This document shows, piece after piece, positions 8,143-15,705 of a DNA stretch of 64,000 nt. Every line of letters begins with the position of its first letter. Position 1 is the first letter of the stretch. Location of the stretch: assembly GCF_023914155.1 (NCBI RefSeq), contig NZ_JAMWYS010000058.1, positions 248,001-312,000 on the forward strand. Reading direction: 5' to 3'. Under the pieces are notes generated by a model, which did not search any database, was not told where the DNA came from, and saw only the letters and a list, made by a program, of their open reading frames with translations. Both the position numbers and the translations under genes were made by a program. Origin of the DNA: Solitalea agri (lineage in GTDB: Bacteria; Bacteroidota; Bacteroidia; Sphingobacteriales; Sphingobacteriaceae).

Positions 8143-9183
8143 TTATGCTTCTGCAACCAGAAGTGTTTCTTTCAGTTCTGGAGAAAATTCACGCATAAAC
8201 TCTTCTGCTTTCAAAACCATTTCCTCTGAACCAATAAATATAGGGGTTCGTTGATGTATTTCTTTAACATTTAAGTCCATAATGCGTGTAAAACCATTGG
8301 TTGCACGTCCACCTGCCTGTTCTACAATAAAAGCTAATGGGTTACACTCATAAACCAAACGCAGTTTACCTTTTGGAGAACTTGCCGTAGTAGGATAAAT
8401 AAATATTCCACCTTTGATCATATTCCGGTGAATATCGGCAACCATTGAACCTATATATCTTGAAGTATACGGTCGATTGGTTTCTTTATCTTCTACCTGG
8501 CAGTATTTTAAATATTTCTTCACGCCTTCAGGGAAATGAACATAGTTACCCTCATTCAGCGAATACATTTTTCCTGATTTCGGAAACTGCATATTTGGAT
8601 GTGAGAAACAAAATTCACCGATGGAAGGATCAAGCGTAAATCCGTTTACTCCATGACCGGTGGTATATACCAACATGGTTGAAGAACCATAAATTATATA
8701 ACCGGCAGCAACCTGATCAACTCCTTTTTGCAAAACATCCTCTTTTGTACAAGGACCAGATTCTGTTTTACGACGATAAATAGAGAAGATAGTACCAACG
8801 GCAACATTTACATCAATATTTGAAGAACCGTCAAGGGGATCGATCGCTACTATGTATTTAGCGTTACGTGATACTTCGCTGTTTATTTGAATCACGTCTT
8901 CGTTTTCCTCTGATGCGATGAGGCAGCATTCACCGCCACTTTGTAAAGCAGAGATAAATTGGTCGTTGGCATAAACATCAAGTTTTTTAACGGCTTCACC
9001 TTGCACGTTCATTGTACCGGCTTCACCTAAAATGTCAACTAGTCCTGCTTTGTTTACTTCGCGATTGACGATTTTGGCCGCAATGCCTATGTCTCGTAAT
9101 AATCGGGAAAGCTCCCCCTTCGCATAAGGAAATTCGGCTTGGCGCTCAATGATGAACTGACCAAGCGTCATTACTTTTGTCAT
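8143..9183 (-). CDS. fbp: Class I fructose-1,6-bisphosphatase
   Basis: Gluconeogenic hydrolysis of fructose 1,6-bisphosphate to fructose 6-phosphate. The ATG at 9183 gives 346 residues, in line with class I enzymes (about 330-340). The metal/phosphate signature [20 protein letters not shown] is intact, as are the upstream EENE and the downstream [16 protein letters not shown] and the C-terminal [10 protein letters not shown] segment. A longer frame to 9219 adds an unlikely N-terminus. It stands alone; a 20-bp inverted-repeat motif shared with the gltB upstream region lies 78-97 bases before the start and may be regulatory. Confidence 0.95.
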   Translation of the reverse strand: MTKVMTLGQFIIERQAEFPYAKGELSRLLRDIGIAAKIVNREVNKAGLVDILGEAGTMNVQGEAVKKLDVYANDQFISALQSGGECCLIASEENEDVIQINSEVSRNAKYIVAIDPLDGSSNIDVNVAVGTIFSIYRRKTESGPCTKEDVLQKGVDQVAAGYIIYGSSTMLVYTTGHGVNGFTLDPSIGEFCFSHPNMQFPKSGKMYSLNEGNYVHFPEGVKKYLKYCQVEDKETNRPYTSRYIGSMVADIHRNMIKGGIFIYPTTASSPKGKLRLVYECNPLAFIVEQAGGRATNGFTRIMDLNVKEIHQRTPIFIGSEEMVLKAEEFMREFSPELKETLLVAEA

Positions 9184-9260
9184 AAAGTTTATTGAAATGG
9201 TGACTCGAAAGTAAGGCAAATTTTGTGCTTAGGGAAATATACCTCAGGTAAAAAAAGGCT

Positions 9261-9280
9261 CTTAGTGTAGCAAATACACG
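9261..9280. promoter_or_regulatory. Candidate operator: inverted repeat GTGTA-N5-TACAC upstream of fbp
   Basis: The sequence CTTAGTGTAGCAAATACACG has half-sites GTGTA and TACAC five bases apart. A copy differing at only two central bases lies at 15371-15390. On the minus strand this also sits downstream of the phosphodiesterase gene with a nearby T-run, so a weak terminator is the alternative reading. Confidence 0.35.
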
Positions 9281-9405
9281 GTTTTTTTATGTAAAAACGC
9301 TAAACTTTCGGCATGATTTATAGCGAAATTGGAAACCATTATCCGAAAGTATAAAAACATGCAAAAAATTAAGCTTTTTTAAATTATTAAGCATTTTTTG
9401 TGTTC

Positions 9406-9900
9406 CTACCACCTTTTGAGTTCAATAACCTCCAAATCATGAATTTTTCCCTCTGTAATAGAAAATCGAATGAGTGTTCTAACCTGGTGAAAACCTTCCT
9501 TTCCGTATGCTCCGGGATTAATGTGAAGGAAATTATATTGCTTATCGTAGATAACTTTTAAAATATGTGAATGCCCACAAATGAACAAGTCGATAGGCTC
9601 TTTTAGTAATTCGGGTTTAAATTTAGGATTATACTTTCCGGGGTATCCACCAATATGAGTCATCAGCACTCTAACCTGCTCACAACTAAAACGATTAATG
9701 AAAGGGAACTCCCCTTTTATCTCTTGTCCATCTATATTTCCCCAAACACCTCTAAGTGGCTTAAATGCTTTTAACTTTTCTAATACCTCTATGGCCCCCA
9801 CATCGCCGGCATGCCATATCTCATCTACATCTTTAAAATGTTCAAATAAAACATCATCAATATAACTATGCGTATCAGAGAGAAGGCCGATTCTTTTCAT
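9406..9900 (-). CDS. YfcE/MJ0936-family metallophosphoesterase
   Basis: Compact calcineurin-like phosphodiesterase of 164 residues. Metal ligands are visible in order: SDTHSY (Asp-x-His), HAGDVG (GD), GNIDG (GN-D), MTHIGGYPG (His), and CGHSHILK (GHxH). Small members of this family hydrolyse phosphodiesters such as cyclic nucleotides or bis-pNPP in vitro; the physiological substrate is usually unknown. It probably forms a loose same-strand group with the methyltransferase gene, 71 bases upstream. Confidence 0.9.
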   Translation of the reverse strand: MKRIGLLSDTHSYIDDVLFEHFKDVDEIWHAGDVGAIEVLEKLKAFKPLRGVWGNIDGQEIKGEFPFINRFSCEQVRVLMTHIGGYPGKYNPKFKPELLKEPIDLFICGHSHILKVIYDKQYNFLHINPGAYGKEGFHQVRTLIRFSITEGKIHDLEVIELKRW

Positions 9901-9971
9901 ATAGAACTGAGATTTGAGTATTGAGATTTTAGATGTACAATTTTAGATTTTTGATTGGAAATTAATGCACT

Positions 9972-10676
9972 CTAAAAGATGGTTAGGAATTCTTGAGCTA
10001 CTGCTTTGTATTGCTCTGAGTGTTTGCCGGGTGAGTCGTAGATCACAAATTTCTCTAATTCCGGCTTCTTAAGGGCTTTTGAAAACGAACGAATAATTCG
10101 CTTTACGCCAGAATGATCAAATGAATGAATTTCAATTGTCTGGTAAGGATAGAAACCGGTTTTGAGAGCTTCGTTTGTAAAATGCTGCATCTCATTAACG
10201 GGTAGAATAATCCAGCAAGAGCCGTTTTCGTTCATCATACTTCCAATTTTAATGACCAGATTAAGAAAAAAAGCATCATCAACGTGCCTGGCCGTTTCTT
10301 TTTTCTTTCCTTCAGATTTTAATGAATTGATAAAGTATGGAGGATTCGATACTATCAGGTCATATTTGTTTTCAGGTTGAAAATCAAAAACAGAGGAATG
10401 AAAACATTGAAGACGGCTTTTCCAAGGAGATATCATGAAATTATCATGAGCTTGCGCGGCTGCTTCGTTTTCAATTTCAACAGCATCGATAGTGGCGTTT
10501 GTCCGTTGAGCCAAAATCAATGCTATCAAACCGGTACCAGTACCGATATCGAGTATGCGTTTACAGTTTTCAGTTTCAGTCAAGGTTCCTAACAAAACAC
10601 CATCGGTACCCACTTTCATGGCACATTTGTCATGATAAACTTTAAACTGCTTAAACTGAAAGTACTCTTTAGACAT
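9972..10676 (-). CDS. tRNA1(Val) (adenine(37)-N6)-methyltransferase-like protein TrmN6/YfiC
   Basis: SAM-dependent class I methyltransferase of 234 residues. Motif I DIGTGTGLIALILA, an acidic loop (DAVEIE) and the N6-adenine/amino methylation motif SNPPYF (N-P-P-Y) are present. Together with the N-terminal FKQFKVYHDKCAMKVGTDGVLLG, which is highly characteristic of YfiC homologues, they point to m6A37 modification of tRNA-Val. Bacteroidota copies of this length are normal. The substrate is inferred from the family. Confidence 0.88.
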   Translation of the reverse strand: MSKEYFQFKQFKVYHDKCAMKVGTDGVLLGTLTETENCKRILDIGTGTGLIALILAQRTNATIDAVEIENEAAAQAHDNFMISPWKSRLQCFHSSVFDFQPENKYDLIVSNPPYFINSLKSEGKKKETARHVDDAFFLNLVIKIGSMMNENGSCWIILPVNEMQHFTNEALKTGFYPYQTIEIHSFDHSGVKRIIRSFSKALKKPELEKFVIYDSPGKHSEQYKAVAQEFLTIF

Positions 10677-10725
10677 TGATGTTTAGGATTGTGTGTTATG
10701 GGTTATGGGTTACGGATTATTAGTT

Positions 10726-11361
10726 TCAAGGATTTAAAATTTCAATCTTATTTGATCTCGAAATCCCCCCCGGATTGATCCCTAACTTTCCTTCCGGAAT
10801 TTCTGTTCCAAGGTCTTTATAATAATCAATCCAAACCGGAAAGAATTCATTGCTTCCGGGTCGCTTAAAGGTCATTGGCTCTAACTTGAAAAAAGGTTTG
10901 TTATGGTTTGCATATTTAAATGCATCGTAAATAAGCTCCGAACAATAATATTTTTCATTATTGTAAAGAAAAACATCATCATACTCAACACCTAGTTTTG
11001 AAACTGAAAACGTCAATGCTTTATCAATTACTTGTTGACTGATCTTCGGACGTCCGATATAAATTTTATGAGTAGTTCTGCCAGTAAATCTTTCTAAAGG
11101 AGTTAACTGAACCTTAGCACCAATTGCTTCAATAATAAATACCGAATCTGCTTTAATATAAACCAACCCTATATGCGAAAAATGATTACCTCCATAACTT
11201 TGAGTTACCTGTTCAATAGCATCGCACAAGGGGCCACAATCCAAGTCTTCAAATAATAGATCACCATTTTTGAGTTGAATTTTATCCAATGTTTGTCCAG
11301 AAACAATGGAACAAATTACCGTTAACAAGAAAACGATTGTAAAGCAAATTCCTCTGATCAT
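10726..11361 (-). CDS. YiiX/YebB-like NlpC/P60-superfamily cysteine hydrolase, exported
   Basis: Protein of 211 residues with an N-terminal signal peptide (cleavage near SGQ, residue 23). The circularly permuted papain-like arrangement of YiiX is visible: LKNGDLLFEDL early, then FSHIGLVY (catalytic His63) and, late, YYCSELIYDAF (catalytic Cys140). In this permuted group the histidine precedes the cysteine, opposite to standard NlpC/P60 enzymes. It is probably periplasmic, acting on a peptide or amide bond; the substrate is unknown. Confidence 0.82.
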   Translation of the reverse strand: MIRGICFTIVFLLTVICSIVSGQTLDKIQLKNGDLLFEDLDCGPLCDAIEQVTQSYGGNHFSHIGLVYIKADSVFIIEAIGAKVQLTPLERFTGRTTHKIYIGRPKISQQVIDKALTFSVSKLGVEYDDVFLYNNEKYYCSELIYDAFKYANHNKPFFKLEPMTFKRPGSNEFFPVWIDYYKDLGTEIPEGKLGINPGGISRSNKIEILNP

Positions 11362-11389
11362 ATAAAAACACTAATAAATTTAATTTCAG

Positions 11390-11415
11390 AAAAAAAGCCC
11401 CGAATAATCGGGGCT
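11390..11415 (-). terminator. Intrinsic terminator of purL
   Basis: On the minus strand, stem AGCCCCGA / TCGGGGCT (11396-11403 with 11408-11415), a four-base loop and a following run of T (11390-11396). It lies 30 bases past the purL stop. Confidence 0.9.
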
Positions 11416-11445
11416 CTTTATTAACAATATTCTGATTTTTGGGTT

Positions 11446-13671
11446 TTACTCACCTAAGTAACCGTGTAAAACGTTATCGTAAACATTTTTTGCAGCAGGA
11501 ACTTTTCCAAAAGCCTCTCCATCAACTAACATTTCGTTTAATGAAGTTACATTTCCTAATAAGCTGAACTCTACGCCGCTGGTCGACATGAATTCAACAA
11601 AAGCTTCTTGCTGCTCAGGTTTAACTGAAACAACAACACGTCCCTGTGCTTCGCCAAATAAGAAAGCATCTTTACGGATACTGTCGTCAGACTCAATGCT
11701 AAATCCAAAACCGTTATGCATTGCTGATTCAAACAAAGCAATGAATAAACCACCGTCAGCCACGTCGTGAACTGAAGCAACTAATCCTTCTTTGATTAAA
11801 CCTTTAATAGCCTGGTGCATATCATACTCTTTTTCTAAATCGAAATAAGGAGCAGGATATTTATCAACGTTATGGTATGAAGCTAAATATTGAGATGCAG
11901 CGATATCATTTTGTGATTCACCTACTAGGTAAATCAAATCATCAGCATTTTTAAAGTCAATGGTGGTAAGCGTTTTCTTGTTATCTAAAACACCTAGCAT
12001 ACCAATTGTCGGCGTTGGGAAAACCGGTCCTTCATCACTCGACTGATTATAGAAACTTACGTTACCACCGGTAACAGGAGTTTCAAACTTTGTACAAGCT
12101 TTGCTCATACCTTTAATCGCACTCACAAACTGCCAGTAAACTTCAGGAATATAAGGATTACCAAAGTTCAAACAGTTAGTAATAGCAACAGGCTCACCAC
12201 CAGCACAAACAATGTTACGGGCAGCTTCAGCAACAGCAATGGCACAACCTTCTTCAGGATCAGCGTATACATAACGAGAGTTACAATCAACCGTTAATGC
12301 TAATGCTTTATCGGTACCACGAACATCAACAACACCAGCATCACTCGGACGGTTGGTAGTCATGTTTAAAGTACCTACCATTGAGTCGTATTGATTGTAA
12401 ACCCAATGTTTAGAAGCAATATTTGGATGCGAGATCAAATGATCTGCAACTTCTTTTAAATTTTCAGGCTGTTTAACGTCTTCAATTTTGAAGGCTTTAT
12501 GTTCAGCCATGTAAGCAGGCTCGCGATACTCGCGGTGATAAACCGGAGCACCTCCACCTAATACTAAATCTTCTGCAGGAACATCAGCAACCAGAGTTCC
12601 GTGCATGTAATAATGTAAACGCTTAGTATCAGTAACCTCTCCAATAATGGCACAGTTAAGATCCCATTTATCGAAGATCGCCTCCACAATTGCCTCTTTA
12701 CCTTTTTCAACCACAATAAGCATACGCTCTTGTGATTCAGAAAGAAGAATTTCCCAAGGCTTCATGTTTTCCTGACGAGTTGGTACCTTATCAAGATCGA
12801 TACGCATACCGTGCTCACCTTTAGCCGACATTTCAGAGTTCGAACAGATAATACCTGCCGCACCCATATCCTGCATACCTACTACCGCACCTGATTGAAT
12901 AACTTCAAGGGTAGCTTCCAATAATAATTTTTCCTGGAAAGGATCTCCTACCTGAACAGAAGGTAAATCGTTTACCGAATCTTCTGTAATATCTTTTGAT
13001 GCAAAGGCAGCACCGTGAATACCATCTTTACCTGTAGCAGAACCCACAATGTAAACCGGATTTCCAACACCGTAAGAAGTAGCTGAAACAGTTTCGCCTA
13101 CCTTTACAATACCTGCCGACATGGCATTTACCAGTGGATTTACGTTAAAGCTTTCGTCGAAGAAAACCTCACCGCCAACAATTGGAATACCGAATGCGTT
13201 TCCATAATCGCCAATGCCTTTAACAACACCTTTCACCAACCATTTGGTACGATCAAGGTTAATATCGCCAAAGCGCAATGAGTTTAATTGGGCAACCGGA
13301 CGGGCTCCCATGGTGAAAATATCGCGATTAATACCTCCTACTCCGGTAGCAGCGCCTTGATAAGGCTCCAATGCCGAAGGGTGGTTATGTGACTCTATTT
13401 TAAAGCAGCAAGCTAAGCCGTCGCCAATATCAACCAATCCGGCATTTTCTTCACCTGCTTTGGCCAACATACGTGCACCTTCTTTAGGTAAAGTTTTCAA
13501 CCAAACGATTGAGTTTTTGTACGAACAGTGCTCACTCCACATAACGGCAAAAATGCTCAGTTCGTTGAAGTTAGGCGTGCGTCCTAAAATTTCTTTGATT
13601 TTTTCGAATTCTTCAGGCAAAAGTCCAAGATCTTTTGCGGTTTCAACAGTGGTTAACTCCAGATGTTCCAA
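11446..13671 (-). CDS. purL: Phosphoribosylformylglycinamidine synthase subunit PurL (short type)
   Basis: ATP-dependent conversion of FGAR to FGAM in purine synthesis. The 741 residues are the short PurL form that needs separate PurS and PurQ partners, not the ~1200-1300 residue fused enzyme; PurS and PurQ are not in this window. Signatures: N-terminal MWSEHCSYKNS, the ATP-site ESHNHPSALEPYQGAATGVGGI with NRDIFTMGARP, and PIVGGEVFF. In the second half CLNFGNPYIPEV and TGGNVSFYN are present, and the C-terminal repeat VHDVADGGL is intact. It is a single gene with a candidate TATCTTTG -7 box about 30 bases upstream and a strong terminator. Confidence 0.96.
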   Translation of the reverse strand: MEHLELTTVETAKDLGLLPEEFEKIKEILGRTPNFNELSIFAVMWSEHCSYKNSIVWLKTLPKEGARMLAKAGEENAGLVDIGDGLACCFKIESHNHPSALEPYQGAATGVGGINRDIFTMGARPVAQLNSLRFGDINLDRTKWLVKGVVKGIGDYGNAFGIPIVGGEVFFDESFNVNPLVNAMSAGIVKVGETVSATSYGVGNPVYIVGSATGKDGIHGAAFASKDITEDSVNDLPSVQVGDPFQEKLLLEATLEVIQSGAVVGMQDMGAAGIICSNSEMSAKGEHGMRIDLDKVPTRQENMKPWEILLSESQERMLIVVEKGKEAIVEAIFDKWDLNCAIIGEVTDTKRLHYYMHGTLVADVPAEDLVLGGGAPVYHREYREPAYMAEHKAFKIEDVKQPENLKEVADHLISHPNIASKHWVYNQYDSMVGTLNMTTNRPSDAGVVDVRGTDKALALTVDCNSRYVYADPEEGCAIAVAEAARNIVCAGGEPVAITNCLNFGNPYIPEVYWQFVSAIKGMSKACTKFETPVTGGNVSFYNQSSDEGPVFPTPTIGMLGVLDNKKTLTTIDFKNADDLIYLVGESQNDIAASQYLASYHNVDKYPAPYFDLEKEYDMHQAIKGLIKEGLVASVHDVADGGLFIALFESAMHNGFGFSIESDDSIRKDAFLFGEAQGRVVVSVKPEQQEAFVEFMSTSGVEFSLLGNVTSLNEMLVDGEAFGKVPAAKNVYDNVLHGYLGE

Positions 13672-13699
13672 TGTAACAGTGGTTTTTGAAATGAAAGTG

Positions 13700-13707
13700 C
13701 AAAGATA
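13700..13707 (-). promoter_or_regulatory. Candidate purL promoter -7 box (TATCTTTG)
   Basis: The minus strand reads TATCTTTG, an exact match to the Bacteroidota -7 consensus TAnnTTTG, ending 29 bases before the purL ATG. No good -33 TTG is seen at the usual distance, so this is a partial match. Confidence 0.4.
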
Positions 13708-13717
13708 TAAAAAGAAT

Positions 13718-13760
13718 ACGTGCGGGCTAATAAATGATTGAATTTATTAGTCTCGCACGT
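13718..13760 (-). terminator. Long hairpin between ftn and purL
   Basis: Arms ACGTGCG..CTAATAAAT (13718-13735) and ATTTATTAG..CGCACGT (13742-13760) pair over 16 bp with one small internal loop, leaving a six-base loop. On the minus strand the stem is followed by ATTCTTTTTA, so it can end the ferritin transcript. It also lies directly upstream of the purL -7 box and might influence purL. Confidence 0.6.
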
Positions 13761-13812
13761 AAAAGTTATGTTAAAAAAAGCCTAATGTAACAGGCAAATA
13801 ATGTGGTAGTAG

Positions 13813-14322
13813 TTATTTAATGGTTGGCTCTACAAATGTACGCTGACCAAGTTCTGTATTTAACAAATACAAAGCAGAACTATTATCGCCAATCATTTGA
13901 AGTTTTTTTAACAGATTTGAAATAGAAGCTTCTTCTTCCACTTGTTCGGCGATGAACCATTGCAAGAAATTATGTGTTGCATAATCATTTTCTGTTAATG
14001 CCTGCTTTACCAAACCATTAATGCTTGCAGTTACTTTTTTCTCGTGGGCCAAAGTAACTTCAAAGGCATGGATAATAGATTTAAAGTCTGTTTCGGGAGC
14101 CCCAACACCTTTCATGGTCACTTTGCCCCCTACTGCATGGATATAATCAAATTGTTTGCCTGCATGAAAAAGTTCTTCCTTTGATTGAACCCGAAAGAAA
14201 TTTGCAAAGCCATCCAATTCCTGATCCTGAAAATAAGAACAAATAGATAGATATAAATTAGCAGAAAAGAGTTCGGCGTTGATCTGCTCATTGAGCATGT
14301 TTTCCATGTTTTTACTGATCAT
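13813..14322 (-). CDS. Bacterial non-heme ferritin
   Basis: Iron-storage ferritin of 169 residues (FtnA length). Ferroxidase-centre ligands are recognisable: Glu17 in INAELFSANLYLS, Glu50 and His53 in SKEELFHAGK, a later Glu in EVTLAHEKKV, and Glu/Gln in QWFIAEQVEEEAS. Twenty-four subunits normally form a hollow shell that oxidises Fe(II) and stores the mineral. It is divergent from the 3-hydroxybutyryl-CoA dehydrogenase gene across 96 bases, in which I see no clear Fur-type box. The start at M1 fits; Met6 is an alternative. Confidence 0.92.
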   Translation of the reverse strand: MISKNMENMLNEQINAELFSANLYLSICSYFQDQELDGFANFFRVQSKEELFHAGKQFDYIHAVGGKVTMKGVGAPETDFKSIIHAFEVTLAHEKKVTASINGLVKQALTENDYATHNFLQWFIAEQVEEEASISNLLKKLQMIGDNSSALYLLNTELGQRTFVEPTIK

Positions 14323-14418
14323 AATTCTTCAAATTTTCTCTAATTTATACGTTGGGTTTTATTTATCCTATAATTTATAGAATATTTGAACATCATAATT
14401 ACTAATCATTAACCTTAT

Positions 14419-15318
14419 ATGTCTGATATTAAAAATGTAGCTGTAATCGGCTCCGGAACCATGGGAAACGGAATTGCACATACTTTTGCCCAATTCGGTT
14501 TTAAAGTTTCACTAATTGATATTTCTCAGGAAGCGTTAAATAAAGGCTTAACAACAATTGCTAAAAATCTCGATCGCCAAGTAGCCAAGGGATCATTAAC
14601 CGAATCGGATAAGGAATCTACCTTAAATAATATTACCACCTATACTGATTTAAAGGAAGGTGTGGCTAAAGTTGAGCTGGTAGTTGAAGCTGCTACCGAA
14701 AACATTGATCTTAAACTGAAGATTTTCAAAGATCTTGACGCCTGTACTTCTCCAACTACTATTTTAGCTACTAATACTTCTTCTATTTCAATTACTAAAA
14801 TAGCTTCAGTTACTTCAAAAGCTGATAAAGTAATAGGGATGCATTTTATGAATCCGGTGCCGGTTATGAAACTGGTTGAAGTTATCAGAGGTTATGCAAC
14901 TAGTGATGAAGTAGCTGCAATTACAATGGAATTATCTAAAAAGCTGAACAAAGTTCCGACAGAAGTAAATGATTACCCAGGGTTTATTGCCAACCGAATT
15001 TTAATGCCGATGATTAACGAGGCTATATATTCATTATATGAAAGCGTTGCCGGCGTTGAAGAAATTGATACTGTTATGAAACTAGGAATGGCCCATCCAA
15101 TGGGGCCTTTACAGTTAGCCGATTTCATTGGGTTAGACGTTTGTTTGTCTATATTAAATGTATTGCATGATGGGTTCGGTAACCCTAAATATGCTCCTTG
15201 CCCATTGCTGGTTAATATGGTTACTGCAGGATATAAGGGTGTAAAATCAGGTGAAGGTTTCTATAAATATACAGCAGGAAGCAAAGATTTAGTAGTTTCT
15301 GATAAATTCAAAAAATAA
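14419..15318 (+). CDS. 3-hydroxybutyryl-CoA dehydrogenase
   Basis: NAD(P)-dependent short-chain 3-hydroxyacyl-CoA dehydrogenase (299 residues), oxidising 3-hydroxybutyryl-CoA to acetoacetyl-CoA or the reverse. The Rossmann motif VAVIGSGTMGNGIA lies at residues 7-20, the catalytic His-Glu pair is in GMHFMNPVPVMKLVEVI, and the C-terminal domain has FIANRILMPMINEA and HPMGPLQLADFIGLD. No thiolase or enoyl-CoA hydratase neighbours are visible; it stands as a single gene with a hairpin terminator 125 bases later. Its role in short-chain fatty acid or branched-chain acyl-CoA turnover is inferred from the family. Confidence 0.94.
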   Translation: MSDIKNVAVIGSGTMGNGIAHTFAQFGFKVSLIDISQEALNKGLTTIAKNLDRQVAKGSLTESDKESTLNNITTYTDLKEGVAKVELVVEAATENIDLKLKIFKDLDACTSPTTILATNTSSISITKIASVTSKADKVIGMHFMNPVPVMKLVEVIRGYATSDEVAAITMELSKKLNKVPTEVNDYPGFIANRILMPMINEAIYSLYESVAGVEEIDTVMKLGMAHPMGPLQLADFIGLDVCLSILNVLHDGFGNPKYAPCPLLVNMVTAGYKGVKSGEGFYKYTAGSKDLVVSDKFKK

Positions 15319-15370
15319 ATTGTGAAAACTTTTTTCACTTTTTTTTAGAATAATATTTCGCAATCATTAC

Positions 15371-15390
15371 CTTAGTGTAATAAATACACG
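15371..15390. promoter_or_regulatory. Second copy of the GTGTA-N5-TACAC motif (upstream of gltB)
   Basis: CTTAGTGTAATAAATACACG matches the site upstream of fbp in 18 of 20 bases. It lies before a terminator hairpin, 316 bases ahead of gltB and 53 bases after the dehydrogenase gene, so its target gene is uncertain. Confidence 0.35.
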
Positions 15391-15442
15391 ATAAAATCTC
15401 AGAAACAATATCTACTCTCGAAATATAATTTTAATTTAATGC

Positions 15443-15480
15443 AAAAGCTCAATCATTTATTTTGATTGAGCTTTTATTTT
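15443..15480 (+). terminator. Intrinsic terminator before gltB
   Basis: A 13-bp perfect stem AAAAGCTCAATCA (15443-15455) / TGATTGAGCTTTT (15463-15475) with a seven-base loop, followed by ATTTTTA. It probably ends the upstream dehydrogenase transcript. Confidence 0.8.
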
Positions 15481-15602
15481 TAAAACTAAATTTCAAAATT
15501 TCCATTTTATCAATACAAACACTAAAAACAACAGTGTTTATTAATAATTACATGTAAATTACACTATTTCATTATAAATTAAACAAATTTAAACGCTTTG
15601 TT

Positions 15603-15632
15603 TTGAAATTATAATAAACATTCTTATTTTTA
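15603..15632 (+). promoter_or_regulatory. Candidate gltBD promoter
   Basis: A TTG at 15603-15605 is followed after exactly 19 bases by TATTTTTA (15625-15632), one mismatch from the Bacteroidota TTG-N19-TAnnTTTG promoter. It would give a leader of about 65-70 bases before the gltB ATG. Confidence 0.4.
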
Positions 15633-15705
15633 GGAACCAATTTTTCAATACCCGATTGAAGTTATCAGACAAAGATTAGTTAAGTAGTAAGTTAGGAGAA
15701 CCAGA

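Larger units (their letters stand above)
15319..15705. other. Intergenic region upstream of gltB (387 bases)
   Basis: No gene is seen here. It holds the inverted-repeat motif at 15371-15390, a terminator hairpin at 15443-15475, very AT-rich sequence, and a promoter-like TTG-N19-TATTTTTA at 15603-15632. Confidence 0.7.

Noticed and set aside
9901-9971. GAGATTT-like imperfect repeats upstream of the phosphodiesterase gene
   Set aside because: Low-complexity AT sequence; no ordered array and no shared copy elsewhere that I could find.
10691-10720. Short tandem GGGTTAT-like repeats
   Set aside because: Only about three imperfect copies in an AT-rich spacer; too few for a meaningful repeat.
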